From Nitrospirales bacterium (lineage in GTDB: Bacteria > Nitrospirota > Nitrospiria > Nitrospirales > UBA8639): a DNA stretch of 64,000 nt. The notes under the pieces were generated by a model. It saw nothing but the letters and a program-made list of their open reading frames with translations, made no database searches and was not told the origin of the DNA. Positions 53,745 to 62,993 of this stretch are shown piece after piece; within the stretch, counting starts at the first letter, position 1, and the number at the start of each line of letters is the position of its first letter. The DNA lies in the NCBI GenBank assembly GCA_031315915.1, contig JALDRK010000002.1, positions 124,001-188,000 of the forward strand, given 5' to 3'. The position numbers and the translations under genes are program-made.

Positions 53745-54509
53745 ATGACACGTGGCCTTTGCATCACAGTTGGCTTACCTGGAATCTACTTGGCTTCGCT
53801 TCTATTTGGTACTTCAACCCCTTCTGCTTTGGCCAACCCCGAACAGCGTCTGAACGTAGGGGAATTTTCATCGGCTCAGGCAGGAGGATCCTTGCCCAAA
53901 GGGTGGCAACCCTTGACCTTTGAAAAGATTCCGGAACATACCCGGTACGAACTTGTCAGCGACGAGGGGCAAGTAGTCGTGAAAGCCACGAGCCATCAAA
54001 GCTCCTCCGGACTTACTCGCGAGATCACGATTAATCCCAAGGACTATCCGGTAGTTGAATGGCGCTGGAAGGTCAAAAATATTTTAGCAGAAGGAGACGT
54101 GACCAAAAAGTCGGGGGATGATTACCCTGCCCGCCTGTACATTACCTTTGAATATGACAACTCGAAAGTGGGATTTTTCGAAAAAATCAAATACGAAACG
54201 ATCAAATTGGTCTATGGCAAATATCCCCCCATCGGGGCCATTAATTATATATGGGAAAGCACCAGCCCCATCGGCACAGTCCTTCCCAATCCCTACACCG
54301 ACCGGGTGAGCATGTTTGTGATTGAAAGCGGTTCCCGGAAACTCAACCAATGGATAGTGGAGGAACGGAATATTCTTGAGGACTATAGAAGGGCTTTTGG
54401 GGAAGATCCCCCAAACATCTCAGGAGTGGCCATTATGACGGACACCGATAACACCAAGGAATCAGCCGTGGCCTATTATGGGGATATTGTGTTTAAACGA
54501 TCGCGGTAA
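53745..54509 (+). CDS. DUF3047 exported protein
   Basis: A 254-residue protein with a signal peptide (ITVGLPGIYLASLLFGTSTP and a likely cut at SALA). The mature part matches DUF3047, with WRWKVKN, GDDYPARLYITFEYD, INYIWES and TDTDNTKESAVAYYGDI. The family function is unknown. It starts a few bases after the preceding gene (TTG 53730 or ATG 53745), so it may be in the same transcript. Confidence 0.85.
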   Translation: MTRGLCITVGLPGIYLASLLFGTSTPSALANPEQRLNVGEFSSAQAGGSLPKGWQPLTFEKIPEHTRYELVSDEGQVVVKATSHQSSSGLTREITINPKDYPVVEWRWKVKNILAEGDVTKKSGDDYPARLYITFEYDNSKVGFFEKIKYETIKLVYGKYPPIGAINYIWESTSPIGTVLPNPYTDRVSMFVIESGSRKLNQWIVEERNILEDYRRAFGEDPPNISGVAIMTDTDNTKESAVAYYGDIVFKRSR

Positions 54510-54537
54510 ACGGAAGAAGCTCAACGAACGTCTTTGG

Positions 54538-54560
54538 GAGAACCGGTGAGTTGGGTTCTC
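54538..54560 (+). terminator. weak terminator-like hairpin after the DUF3047 gene
   Basis: GAGAACC (54538-54544) pairs with GGTTCTC (54554-54560) over a nine-base loop, 28 bases after the stop. The following GTGTTT is a poor T tract. Confidence 0.35.
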
Positions 54561-54584
54561 GTGTTTCTGATATGTCTCACGTTT

Positions 54585-55160
54585 TCAATACTTCGGCTCC
54601 TGTCCCCTTTTCCATTTAATATTACATCCCGCACTTGGTCGTTGTGCCTCGGCAACCGGCCGTCCGGCAAAAACCGCGTCCAAAGCTGAGCGGAGATCCT
54701 TACCTGTCACCGGCTTGCCATTTCCCGGACGACTCTCATCCAACTGCCCGCGATAGACCAGGCGCCGATCTTGATCAAATAAGAAAAAGTCAGGAGTGCA
54801 CGCGGCGGTAAAGGCTCTTGCCACGGACTGGGATTCGTCGTAACACAAGGGGAACGTGAATCCCATTTCCTTGACCATTTCTGCCAACGGTCCCGGAGCA
54901 TCTAATGGATAGGTATGGGCATCATTACTGCTAATGGCGATGAAACTCACAGGTTTCGCTTGATAATCTCTCCCCAGTCTGGCCAGTTCTTCCTTGATGT
55001 GCACCACATACGGGCAGTGTCGACAAATAAACATCACAAGCACAAGCTCGTTTGGTGTTAAACGTTGCGAATCGACCGTATGCCCCGAACACACATCAGG
55101 CAATTGAAAGTCGGGCATGGTAGTACCCAGAGCTAACATCGTGGATATCGTTAAGGCCAT
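54585..55160 (-). CDS. thioredoxin-like (AhpC/TSA) protein
   Basis: A 191-residue cytoplasmic protein of the thioredoxin-fold peroxiredoxin-like family. It has DFQLPDVCSG at the start, the redox site FICRHCPYV (C-x2-C), ISSNDAHTYPLD, and the family C-terminus PSAGCNIKWK. The family reduces or detoxifies peroxide or disulfides in others; the substrate here is unknown. It lies 137 bases downstream of the anti-sigma gene, on the same strand, so it may belong to the sigma factor's regulon. Confidence 0.88.
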   Translation of the reverse strand: MALTISTMLALGTTMPDFQLPDVCSGHTVDSQRLTPNELVLVMFICRHCPYVVHIKEELARLGRDYQAKPVSFIAISSNDAHTYPLDAPGPLAEMVKEMGFTFPLCYDESQSVARAFTAACTPDFFLFDQDRRLVYRGQLDESRPGNGKPVTGKDLRSALDAVFAGRPVAEAQRPSAGCNIKWKRGQEPKY

Positions 55161-55297
55161 TATTCCCTCACTACAAGATTTCCATAATTCTATCCGGCCT
55201 ACCTGGATTCTTTTTCAACCCTCGGCACATGATCATCAACGACAACCGTACATCAGGATTCTTGAGCTTCAGACAATCCCCGACGGCATCAGTCACG

Positions 55298-55612
55298 TCA
55301 CTTCTTTTCCTCAGCACAATCTGAAGACAGACCACGATTGACATTCCAATCCGTGAATCGTCGATGCAGTTGGGCTTTGACATGGGGAGGGGTGGGATCA
55401 GGAGGTAATCGCCGAAGCGTGGAAATGGTGTACCTCATTTGTTTCAAAAAATTCCTGCAGGCAACACACAGCCCGAGATGCATGTGAAAACGGATGCGTT
55501 GCGTCAGGGACAAGGCACCGTCCAGATAGTCGGTCACCAATGCGGCCACCTCCTGACAGGAAAGATTTCCGATCATATAGGCCATGAGTCGTTGTCTGAA
55601 ATGGTGATTCAT
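55298..55612 (-). CDS. zinc-finger anti-sigma factor
   Basis: A 104-residue protein with the zf-HC2 anti-sigma signature: an upstream Cys (LSCQEVAALVTDYLDGALS) and H-x3-C-x2-C as HMHLGLCVACRNF. It has no membrane helix, so it is a soluble anti-sigma. ATG 55612 overlaps the sigma factor stop by four bases, which makes the pairing certain by context. Zinc loss on oxidation commonly releases the sigma factor; the Cys layout allows this here, but it is inference. Confidence 0.9.
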   Translation of the reverse strand: MNHHFRQRLMAYMIGNLSCQEVAALVTDYLDGALSLTQRIRFHMHLGLCVACRNFLKQMRYTISTLRRLPPDPTPPHVKAQLHRRFTDWNVNRGLSSDCAEEKK

Positions 55613-56274
55613 GACGGAAGGTGTTTCTCCTGGGCCAAATAATGATTCAGGCTTTGACGGACTTTGGTCCTCGCCCGATGAAGCAGGACCCGTTGATTGG
55701 TCTCACTGATATCCAGAATATTACAAATGTCCTCGGAAGACATACCTTCAAGATCTCGTAAGGTAATCACTTGCCGTTGAGTTAACGGGAGCGCGGCAAT
55801 GGCCGCTTCAATCGTTTCACGGCATTCCTTGGAGAGTAAAGCCCGCTCGGGAGTATCCGGCTCCCAATCGGCCGGAGGAACTTTCCAGTGGCCGGCCCTT
55901 GATCCCTCGGTCACAAACAGCGAGTCATCTAACGATGGCCCATCCTCCCGTTCACCCGCTGTCCCTAACCCCATCGGTTCATATCGACTTTCCCGAACCC
56001 CCCGGGTCTTGGCACGATTACTCAGAATTCGGAATAACCAGGTCTGGAAAGACGATCGTCCCTCAAATCGACCAATACCCTCAAAAACTCCCAACCACGT
56101 TTCCTGCACAACCTCTTCCGCCACAGCCCGGCTTGGAACAAATGCCAGCGCAACCCGCAACAATGAGCCGGAATAACGATTCACGACATACTCAAAAATG
56201 TGTTCATTTCCCTGCTGAAGCCCTTTAATGACCGTGACATCATCGAAGTCAGACGTAGAAAACGGAGATGGCAT
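55609..56274 (-). CDS. ECF RNA polymerase sigma factor
   Basis: A 221-residue extracytoplasmic-function sigma factor. Region 2 is at about 20-90 (NEHIFEYVVNRYSGSLLRVA; AEEVVQETWLGVFEGI; GRSSFQTWLFRILSNRAK), and region 4 at about 155-215 (LPLTQRQVITLRDLEGMSSE; ILDISETNQRVLLHRAR). The linker between them is longer than usual and contains GEREDGPSLDDS. ATG 56274 is preferred on family length; the frame opens at 56394. It pairs with the anti-sigma gene by overlap. Confidence 0.92.
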   Translation of the reverse strand: MPSPFSTSDFDDVTVIKGLQQGNEHIFEYVVNRYSGSLLRVALAFVPSRAVAEEVVQETWLGVFEGIGRFEGRSSFQTWLFRILSNRAKTRGVRESRYEPMGLGTAGEREDGPSLDDSLFVTEGSRAGHWKVPPADWEPDTPERALLSKECRETIEAAIAALPLTQRQVITLRDLEGMSSEDICNILDISETNQRVLLHRARTKVRQSLNHYLAQEKHLPS

Positions 56275-56480
56275 AGAGGGTAAGAACGGACCTGCCCTTG
56301 GTTGAATCAATGATAACCAGATACACGGGATACAGCGATTATCCCGTTCCCCAGGGGAAGAATCAAGATGATTCGTGCAGAGAAGACCTCCCATGGGCTG
56401 ACAAGATGTGAAGCCTGACCTTCAGGGAGGCTGAACCTACGCGTGGAGAGATCAAAGAAAGAATAGGGCCAGGATCGGAC

Positions 56481-57137
56481 TTAGTTATCTTGAAACAGGT
56501 TGGCCAGTATACCCGTACGAGTTGTGCTCTTTGTTTTCTTTAAGAGATGGCGGACGTGCTCTTTCACCGTATGTTCACTAATATCCAAGTGTTTGGCAAT
56601 TTCCTTATTGGTCCAGCCTTCGGAAATATACCGAACAATTTCAACTTCCCGGTCGGTCAAACGATACTGATCTTTGACCTGGCCGGAAACGACCCGTCGT
56701 TCCCTTCCGAGTTTTTCCATCAAAATCAACATACAAGCATCATCTTTTTCCGCATAGGCCGCCAACGGAAACCCTCGCAGAAGAACGGGAGATTCGGCAT
56801 TGCCTGTGATGCGCCGCAATTCGAAAGGACCATCCACACGATCCGCTTGAACATGATCCGTTTCAGGGCCCTCCAAAATGGACTGTAACGATACGCAAAG
56901 TTCCCGGATTTCCGTAGGCAATAGACTTGGCGAATCACCATCTTCATGAGAGGCTCGGATCTGATCACTGATGACTTCCGCCTCGTGGTTCATGAATAAC
57001 AAATCCCCACTCCCGGCAAACAGCAAGACCCCAGGCACGGATCGTCGTTGGGCAATCGCTTCCAATCGAGTCATCCCTTCACCCAGATCGCCTTTTGCCA
57101 ATGGCGCACACGGTATACTGATGGATCGTCGACTCAC
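56481..57137 (-). CDS. LuxR-family transcriptional regulator
   Basis: A 218-residue regulator. The N-terminal part (about 20-145) reads like a degraded PAS sensor fold (SVPGVLLFAGSGDLLFMNHE), and the C-terminal part (about 155-215) is a LuxR helix-turn-helix (LTDREVEIVRYISEGWTNKE; HLDISEHTVKEHVRHLLKKT). GTG 57137 has AGGAG upstream. It stands alone. It may bind a signal through the PAS region. Confidence 0.87.
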   Translation of the reverse strand: MSRRSISIPCAPLAKGDLGEGMTRLEAIAQRRSVPGVLLFAGSGDLLFMNHEAEVISDQIRASHEDGDSPSLLPTEIRELCVSLQSILEGPETDHVQADRVDGPFELRRITGNAESPVLLRGFPLAAYAEKDDACMLILMEKLGRERRVVSGQVKDQYRLTDREVEIVRYISEGWTNKEIAKHLDISEHTVKEHVRHLLKKTKSTTRTGILANLFQDN

Positions 57138-57340
57138 GGTTCTCTCCTGGTTAATTGGCCGCGTTCATTTCAATAGCCTTTTAAAGAGAGTTACCGGTCC
57201 AGGCCGCATTCTCCTCATAGGCCACAGCAAGTTCTGTCAGAACGTGTCGGAAATTGAAAAAAGGAACTTAAATGAATAGGATAACAACCAGAGGGAACAA
57301 ACAAGAACTTGAACGAACACTCGTCGGCAACCGGTGAAAG

Positions 57341-57368
57341 AACAAAAACCCGGCAGATCCGATCCGGG
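57341..57368 (-). terminator. possible terminator of the TPR gene
   Basis: A short stem CCCGG/CCGGG (57349-57353 with 57364-57368) followed by T5 on the minus strand, 34 bases after the TPR gene stop. The stem is short. Confidence 0.45.
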
Positions 57369-57401
57369 AAGCCTCCATCGTCCTTCCCGAATACTCGTTC
57401 T

Positions 57402-59063
57402 CTAGAATCGCGAATTGGTGAGGATCACATCAGCCTCCGACCAGGCTTGCTCAAACATCGGTTGGATGGCAGCCGCTTCGCTGGTCTTCTTCTGTGCACG
57501 CAAGCTTTGCAACAACCCAAATAACGACCATCCGCTTTGAGGATGCACGCCTAAATCTTCACGAAAAACCTGTTCGGCTTCAGCAGGCCTACCGGCCTTC
57601 AACAGAACGGCCCCTAACACCTGTCGAGAAGGCAGATACCAGTCTTTGGGTTCGGTATAGTTGAGGCCTTCTTCAAGTTGAACCGCCTTCTTCAAATACC
57701 CCAGAGACGCTTCAAAATCGTCACGGGCGGCGGCGAGTTCCCCCGCCAGAATCGCTTCGGCAAGACGAAGTATCGGCCTCACATCGTTCAGATCAAAAAT
57801 CGTGAGGTCGGTGATCGCGGGATCTTGCACAATCAGTTTCAACTGGTTCAACTGGGCGGCGGCCTCATCCAATTGATCTCGACGAATAAAAGCCAACCCC
57901 CGTGCATACCGCCAGATCCCCCGTGGGTACACGAGATCGGCAGGCGGTTCCGGCACTTGTAAAATCTCGGACCATTGACCGAAAAGCGCCTGAGTGTAAA
58001 GGGGAAGCAACCAAAAATGCTGAAGGGTTCCCGCAAAGCCCGGATCACGCATCATCTCCGGATTCACCTTGGAGGCCGCTCCTTGAGCGGCCTGCATGGC
58101 CATGTGATGTTGTCCGGTTTTAATCGCCGCGGCCCACAAAAAGTGATGATTATGGGGGACATAGGCGGCGGTATAGAGACTTTCGGTATGAGAATGCTCC
58201 AGGTAGTGATTGTCGATCTTGACCGCCCGTTGATTTGCCACCGCCGCATCATGATAGCGTCCCACCCGAATCCAAATGTGCGAAGGCATATGAACCAAAT
58301 GTCCTGACCCGGGCACTAAAGTCGGGAGAACCTCGGCACTGGGAATGGCTTTTTCGGGGTGAGGAGAAGCCTCAACGGCATGGATGTACAGATGATGCGC
58401 AAGAGGATTCTTTGAGTCTTGGGCAATGCTGGCTTCCAACAGCGAAACGATCTCAGAAGTCCAAGCCTTGGCCGCCCCGTCTTTCTTCCAGAAATCCCAC
58501 GGGTGAAGATCCATGAGGGCTTCGGCCAATAATGACCCGATCACGGAATCCTCTGGATAGGTCGTCCTCACCTCCCTCATCGCCTGAGCATAGGCCTCAT
58601 CCAGGTGTTTTCGATCTTGTGAAGCCTCACCGGTATAACGCGTTCGCAACGCTCGAATGAGGGCCTGCTCTTTCTCCCCCGCTCCCTTTGACAAAACAAG
58701 GGCTTGCTGCACGGCCGAGAACGCTTGAGTCATCACTGCCGGATCCATTGGCGCATTAATATTCGGTCCAAGCACCAGGGCTTCCCCCCAATAACACATG
58801 GCACAGTTAGGATCCTGTCGTTGAGCTTCTTTGAAGGATTGCCTGGCTTCGGCATGGTTAAATCCATAGGCCAGGATCAATCCCTGATTAAAATAGGCCT
58901 GGGCCAAAGGGACGGAAGAGGTGATGGGATAGTGGTGATTCCCCAAATGTTCAAAAAGAGGAACGGGCTCTTTGGGGGTCGGCTCCGCACCAACAACCAG
59001 GACGGAAGCGAGAAAACACAAGCCCATGAATACAAGAAACCTGGAAAGTCTGATCCTCTTCAT
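57402..59063 (-). CDS. exported TPR protein
   Basis: A 553-residue protein with a signal peptide (FLVFMGLCFLASVLVVGA). It contains TPR units at about 55-100 (AQAYFNQGLILAYGFNHAEA, then ARQSFKEAQRQDP) and further helical repeats to about 530. CAMCYWGEALVLGPNINAPM and HLVHMPSHIWIRVGRYHDAA are conserved-looking motifs of this large TPR family; their Cys and His residues may bind metal, which is inference. The ATG at 59063 is used. Role unknown. Confidence 0.85.
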   Translation of the reverse strand: MKRIRLSRFLVFMGLCFLASVLVVGAEPTPKEPVPLFEHLGNHHYPITSSVPLAQAYFNQGLILAYGFNHAEARQSFKEAQRQDPNCAMCYWGEALVLGPNINAPMDPAVMTQAFSAVQQALVLSKGAGEKEQALIRALRTRYTGEASQDRKHLDEAYAQAMREVRTTYPEDSVIGSLLAEALMDLHPWDFWKKDGAAKAWTSEIVSLLEASIAQDSKNPLAHHLYIHAVEASPHPEKAIPSAEVLPTLVPGSGHLVHMPSHIWIRVGRYHDAAVANQRAVKIDNHYLEHSHTESLYTAAYVPHNHHFLWAAAIKTGQHHMAMQAAQGAASKVNPEMMRDPGFAGTLQHFWLLPLYTQALFGQWSEILQVPEPPADLVYPRGIWRYARGLAFIRRDQLDEAAAQLNQLKLIVQDPAITDLTIFDLNDVRPILRLAEAILAGELAAARDDFEASLGYLKKAVQLEEGLNYTEPKDWYLPSRQVLGAVLLKAGRPAEAEQVFREDLGVHPQSGWSLFGLLQSLRAQKKTSEAAAIQPMFEQAWSEADVILTNSRF

Positions 59064-59954
59064 ATCGCCCTCCCCCTTGAGAAATACGCTATGCCCCTTT
59101 TCAAACTGTGAATTTTTATCTTAACCTCACCTTTTTCCGCAACTATTTTGTCCTGTTCATCGCGAGATAGGGCTTACAAATTTTCAGGACGAATAAAAGA
59201 CGTTGTCACGGCGTTGGAAGGACGGAGATGAAAACCAAGCAGGTCTTGAAGCCATTCAATCACACAAGGCAACCCATGCATCAGATTATGGGCGGCACTA
59301 TCCGACCATATCCATCGTTTTTCCGGAAATACCACAACATGCCCAATACTACACATATACAATCAAAGAGCCCAAAGCCCCTCTCGAAGCCATCCAAGAC
59401 CCCCCTGAATACACTGCCCTATGAAGGAAAAGAACCCGCGACAGTCACCCTGCATCCGGAGCCAACCATTATCCTTACAATTCCATCGAAAAAGCACTAC
59501 GGTCGATTAACGCTGTTTTGTTCCATACATTTCTTCTACAAATTCCTTCTAACGGTTAACAAATTGAGGAGCTTCCTCTTTCTCCACGATGTAACATCTC
59601 CCCTACTCGGAAGACCATTTTCAAGCATGGGAAACACCAGACTCACAGAAATGTCTCACCGTCGGTTTCTTCAATTGGACTGCCTTCCGGGTATCCCTCC
59701 ATTCATGTCAAAGATCGAAACGGCAACAGCTTCCCCATGGAGCCAACCATTCGGCTCTCCCACACGAACCATGAGTCCTATCACCCCAACGAGGCGTTTG
59801 CAGATTACGTCGTACCGTCCTCCGCCTTTCGTTCATTCGGAGCCGCCATTTCCGGATAGAGCATCGGTCATGCACCAAGTCATTATTTCGGGTGTTTGAA
59901 TATTCGTCCATGTCTCTTTTGACTGTTGAAGGCTCAGCACGACATCTCTGAAAC
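59064..59954. other. gene-poor 890-base stretch
   Basis: No gene passes inspection. One plus frame is open from 59228 to 59899 but is Pro/Thr/Ser-rich and lacks a ribosome binding site. A minus frame at 59174-59362 (62 residues) is also open. The remnant described at 59203-59859 is the best candidate. Confidence 0.4.
59203..59859 (+). pseudogene. possible decayed gene with two in-frame stops
   Basis: In one frame, about 219 codons are readable with only two stops (TGA 59422, TAA 59560). Its ends read like protein: YPTISIVFPEIPQHAQYYTY, then LPSGYPSIHVKDRNGNSFPM and AFADYVVPSSAFRSFGAAIS. The family is not recognised. The competing open frame at 59228-59899 looks less protein-like. It lies between a minus TPR gene and a plus DUF547 gene. 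Chance is a real alternative. Confidence 0.3.
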
Positions 59955-60740
59955 ATGAACCGGCTCCTCAAACTAGGACTGACCCTTTTCCTCTTTACCG
60001 GATGTTCCACCATTCCCCAAACCTTTGTCCCTCCCGACCCTCTTCCACCTCAGAACTTTACCACCCAGTCCCTCGACCGAGCATTGCGGGAACACGTCCA
60101 TGACGGAATCGTGGACTATCCAGCCTTGGCCGAAGACCGGGACTTCAGGTCTTTTATCAAACAGATTCGGCATGTGCCCCCTCAACAACTCCCGACGCCC
60201 AATCATCGCTTGGCCTTTTGGATCAATGTCTATAATGCCTTGGCGATTCAAGGCATCATGGATGGGTCGTCCCCGGAAACGATAATCGGAAGATACACGT
60301 TTTTCATCGGTGACACGTACCTGGTTGGAGGGACATCTCTGAACTTGTACGACCTCGAACAGGATCTTCTAATTCCTCGCTTCACAGAACCCCGAATCCA
60401 CTTTGCGATTGTATGCGCATCACGGTCATGTCCAAAACTTCAATCCAAGGCTTACACTGCCGAAGATCTGGACCGCCAACTCACAAGCAGTGCCAGAAAT
60501 TTCATCAACGACCCCGCGCGAAATCACTTCGATCGGAAGAACCGCATCGCCTATCTGTCAAAAATTTTCGATTGGTTTTCAGGCGACTTCGCCAATCATT
60601 CAGGATCGTTATTAGAGTATGTGGCCCGATTCGTCTCGGATCCGGATCTGGCAGCCGAATTACGCCACACTCCGTACACCATTGAATTTCTACCCTATGA
60701 CTGGTCTTTGAACGGAATCCCCCTGCCCGCCAAACCGTAG
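59955..60740 (+). CDS. DUF547 lipoprotein
   Basis: A 261-residue lipoprotein (signal ending LFLFTGC). The mature part has the DUF547 pattern: YPALAEDRDFRSFIKQI, RLAFWINVYNALAIQGI, HFAIVCASRSCP with the conserved Cys pair, and FLPYDWSLN at the end. The family is conserved but its reaction is unknown. It is monocistronic as far as the sequence shows. Confidence 0.88.
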   Translation: MNRLLKLGLTLFLFTGCSTIPQTFVPPDPLPPQNFTTQSLDRALREHVHDGIVDYPALAEDRDFRSFIKQIRHVPPQQLPTPNHRLAFWINVYNALAIQGIMDGSSPETIIGRYTFFIGDTYLVGGTSLNLYDLEQDLLIPRFTEPRIHFAIVCASRSCPKLQSKAYTAEDLDRQLTSSARNFINDPARNHFDRKNRIAYLSKIFDWFSGDFANHSGSLLEYVARFVSDPDLAAELRHTPYTIEFLPYDWSLNGIPLPAKP

Positions 60741-61174
60741 TCCGGCATCGGCTTCCCAATGTTTCTCTCTTGTCAGGATTCCGGCTCCACTTTCTTTCAA
60801 GCTTTTGTCCGGAGCATGTAACGTTCTGGCCTTCCTGAGGACTAGCCTAACGTCAGCCGATCTGTCACTGGCAATGTTCGGACTATTTTGCCCTGACACC
60901 TGCACTCTTTATGAAGAGAAGAGACAATGACATCGTGTCAATGAGGGGGACAGACAGAAGACGATCGGCATAAGACGGCAAATTGGTGTCATCAAGACCG
61001 GACAACCGATTCCCAAATTTCATCAATTGGACTATGCTCACAAACCATCGAGGTTTCGATTTGTCTCTACCGATGAGGTCGAATCTCTCGAGCCTTTTTG
61101 AATCAGGCCGGCCTCCTGAGGGACACGACCACTCAATCATCAGGCAGTTCATCTTTGAGAAGGGAAAATAGTCA
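60741..61174. other. spacer before the ferritin-like gene
   Basis: About 430 bases with short weak frames in both directions (60983-61171 plus; 60883-61152 minus). I see no gene or RNA. AAGGGAAAA at about 61156 may serve the ferritin-like gene as a ribosome binding site. Confidence 0.4.
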
Positions 61175-61885
61175 ATGGCGGTGATTAAATCAGGAGAGCA
61201 TGTTCATCTGGCACAATTACTTCAATTTCTGGATCTGGGAGAACAACTGGCGCATGACTGCGCAAATGCTCAGGTAGATTTGGCCTCAGACTACCGATTG
61301 AAAGCGTTTCTGGCCGGGCAAGCCAAACAGGAAGGCCGACATGCCATGGCCTTTCAGCTGGCGATTCGATGGCTTTCTCCCCGTGCCGTAACCTCTCCTC
61401 TTGTTTTCCCCCACATGAACCAATATCGACGCCTCATCATGGCCGCAGTCGAACGAGGGGATTTTGCAGAAACTCTCTTAGGGGAACAGATCATTTTAGA
61501 AGGACTGGGAGAGGCGATTTTACGACGCATGGAGGCCGGGCTGGCCAGACGAAAGGCTCCATTTGGCCGATTACGCCGAATGCTCCTTCATCAAGAAGAG
61601 GCCCACCATAGCTTCGGCCTTCGGACCTTGGAACGCATGATCGCTGCAGACATGATATCCATTGAGGGTCTGAAAAAAGCGGCATCCCCCTATGTGGAAT
61701 TGGGAAAATCGATGTTGTTTGCTGCACAGGACGCCTTTCAGGCCATCAAGGAAGACCCGCAAAACTATTGGGACGACTTTCAGATAGGGCTACCCGATTG
61801 GCTGCAAGCTCACCATCGAAAACCTAACCTTTTACGTTCGACTCTCAAGGAGAGCAGGAACATCCAACCCTGGAGTTTCATGTGA
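61175..61885 (+). CDS. ferritin-like di-iron protein
   Basis: A 236-residue all-helical protein with the di-iron ligand pattern of ferritin-like or tRNA-modifying oxygenases: QEGRHAMAF (Glu, His), EQIILEGLGEAIL (Glu, Glu), and HQEEAHHSFG (Glu, His). The substrate is unknown. Its stop overlaps the next start as GTGA, so it is translationally coupled to a glycosyltransferase. Alternative functions include oxygen-dependent hydroxylation. Confidence 0.8.
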   Translation: MAVIKSGEHVHLAQLLQFLDLGEQLAHDCANAQVDLASDYRLKAFLAGQAKQEGRHAMAFQLAIRWLSPRAVTSPLVFPHMNQYRRLIMAAVERGDFAETLLGEQIILEGLGEAILRRMEAGLARRKAPFGRLRRMLLHQEEAHHSFGLRTLERMIAADMISIEGLKKAASPYVELGKSMLFAAQDAFQAIKEDPQNYWDDFQIGLPDWLQAHHRKPNLLRSTLKESRNIQPWSFM

Positions 61886-62577
61886 TTTGGGTTATCATTC
61901 CCACATACAACGAAGAACTGGCTCTTCCAAACACTCTCAAATCGGTATTTCAGCAAATGGAACCTTTCCGAGTGATCGTGGTGGATGGGGGAAGTACGGA
62001 TCGGACCCCGGACTTGATTCGCCGAGACTCCCGGATAACCTCCTTCATCGCACCTAAAGGACGGGCCTCACAAATGAATGCCGGAGTGCACTTCGTCAAT
62101 CACCAACAAGCGTCTGCCGATGATTGGCTGATGTTTCTTCATGCCGATACACTCTTGCCACCAGAGGCATTTGAAGAGTTGCACCGACTGCGGCTCGACC
62201 CCGCCCATCAGGCCGGCGGGTTTCGCCACCAATTTTCCGGAAAAGACTGGCGATTACGAATGATCTCCTGGTTGGACAACTTCCGGTGCACCCGTTCCCA
62301 TATTGTCTATGGGGATCAGGCCGTATTTGTGCGACAGGGCCTTTTTAAGGACCTGGGAGGGTTTCCCCAGCAACCGTTCCTGGAGGATGTGGCCTTTGGA
62401 GAAAAATTATTGACACGAACGATTCCCCGGTTGTTGCCCCTAACCGTCATTACCGATGCCCGAAAATTCATCAAAATGGGCGTATGGCGAAGTTTGCTTC
62501 GGGTCCTCTTGATTATCCTGCATGTGGAATTCGGTCTTCCAACGTTGACTCCGGCCTTTTTTCAGGATGTCCGCTGA
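61882..62577 (+). CDS. family 2 glycosyltransferase (TIGR04283-like)
   Basis: A 231-residue GT-A glycosyltransferase. It has PTYNEELALPNTL, VVDGGSTDRTP, GRASQMNAG, the metal-binding FLHADTLLPP and GGFPQQPFLEDVAFGE. The length and these motifs match the small TIGR04283 group, some members of which act on arsenosugars. Start GTG 61882 overlaps the ferritin-like stop. It has no membrane anchor apart from a C-terminal hydrophobic stretch (SLLRVLLIILHVEFGL). Confidence 0.85.
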   Translation: MIWVIIPTYNEELALPNTLKSVFQQMEPFRVIVVDGGSTDRTPDLIRRDSRITSFIAPKGRASQMNAGVHFVNHQQASADDWLMFLHADTLLPPEAFEELHRLRLDPAHQAGGFRHQFSGKDWRLRMISWLDNFRCTRSHIVYGDQAVFVRQGLFKDLGGFPQQPFLEDVAFGEKLLTRTIPRLLPLTVITDARKFIKMGVWRSLLRVLLIILHVEFGLPTLTPAFFQDVR

Positions 62578-62745
62578 ATCCTCGGGTAGGCCCCTGCCCG
62601 TCATCCAAAAACCGGCGCCTACTTCCATCAAATGAACGTACCGAACACGATCGTTCTATTTTTTGCGGTTGAAAACTCAAGAATGCCGAACCCGGGGACC
62701 GATAACGTCTTAGGAACCAGAGAGCCGATTCACTTCAAAGGTCCC

Positions 62746-62985
62746 ATGGCACACGAAGAAGATTTACCGGGATTTCTGAAAGATTTCGACGATGGCGACT
62801 TACAGCGCTATACGTGTTTCGCCAGCGAATTCCGGGATCAGCGCATGGAAGCGGGCTCCATCCATGAGGCAGGCTTCTGGAACACGATCGTCAACCTGTG
62901 TATTGACGAACGCCTCCGCAGAGATCAGGACATCCGCCGGCTAGAATACATGTATCGAACCGGCGTCGACCCGCAAGACGAATAA
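62746..62985 (+). CDS. small conserved-pair protein A
   Basis: A 79-residue charged protein of no family I know. ATG 62746 has AAAGG four bases upstream; the frame is open from 62632. It aligns along its length with the product of 63461: FDD near the start, YTxFAxExRDQR, FWN, and ERxRRxxxIRxLExMY, about 30 identical residues of 62 by eye count. The pattern suggests a two-helix protein with a conserved surface. It may act as a regulator or a partner protein; nothing more is shown. Confidence 0.7.
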   Translation: MAHEEDLPGFLKDFDDGDLQRYTCFASEFRDQRMEAGSIHEAGFWNTIVNLCIDERLRRDQDIRRLEYMYRTGVDPQDE

Positions 62986-62993
62986 CCCCTCAC

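Noticed and set aside
59228..59899. 223-codon open frame on the plus strand
   Set aside because: Pro/Thr/Ser-rich composition, no ribosome binding site, and no domain resemblance; another frame over the same span looks more protein-like.
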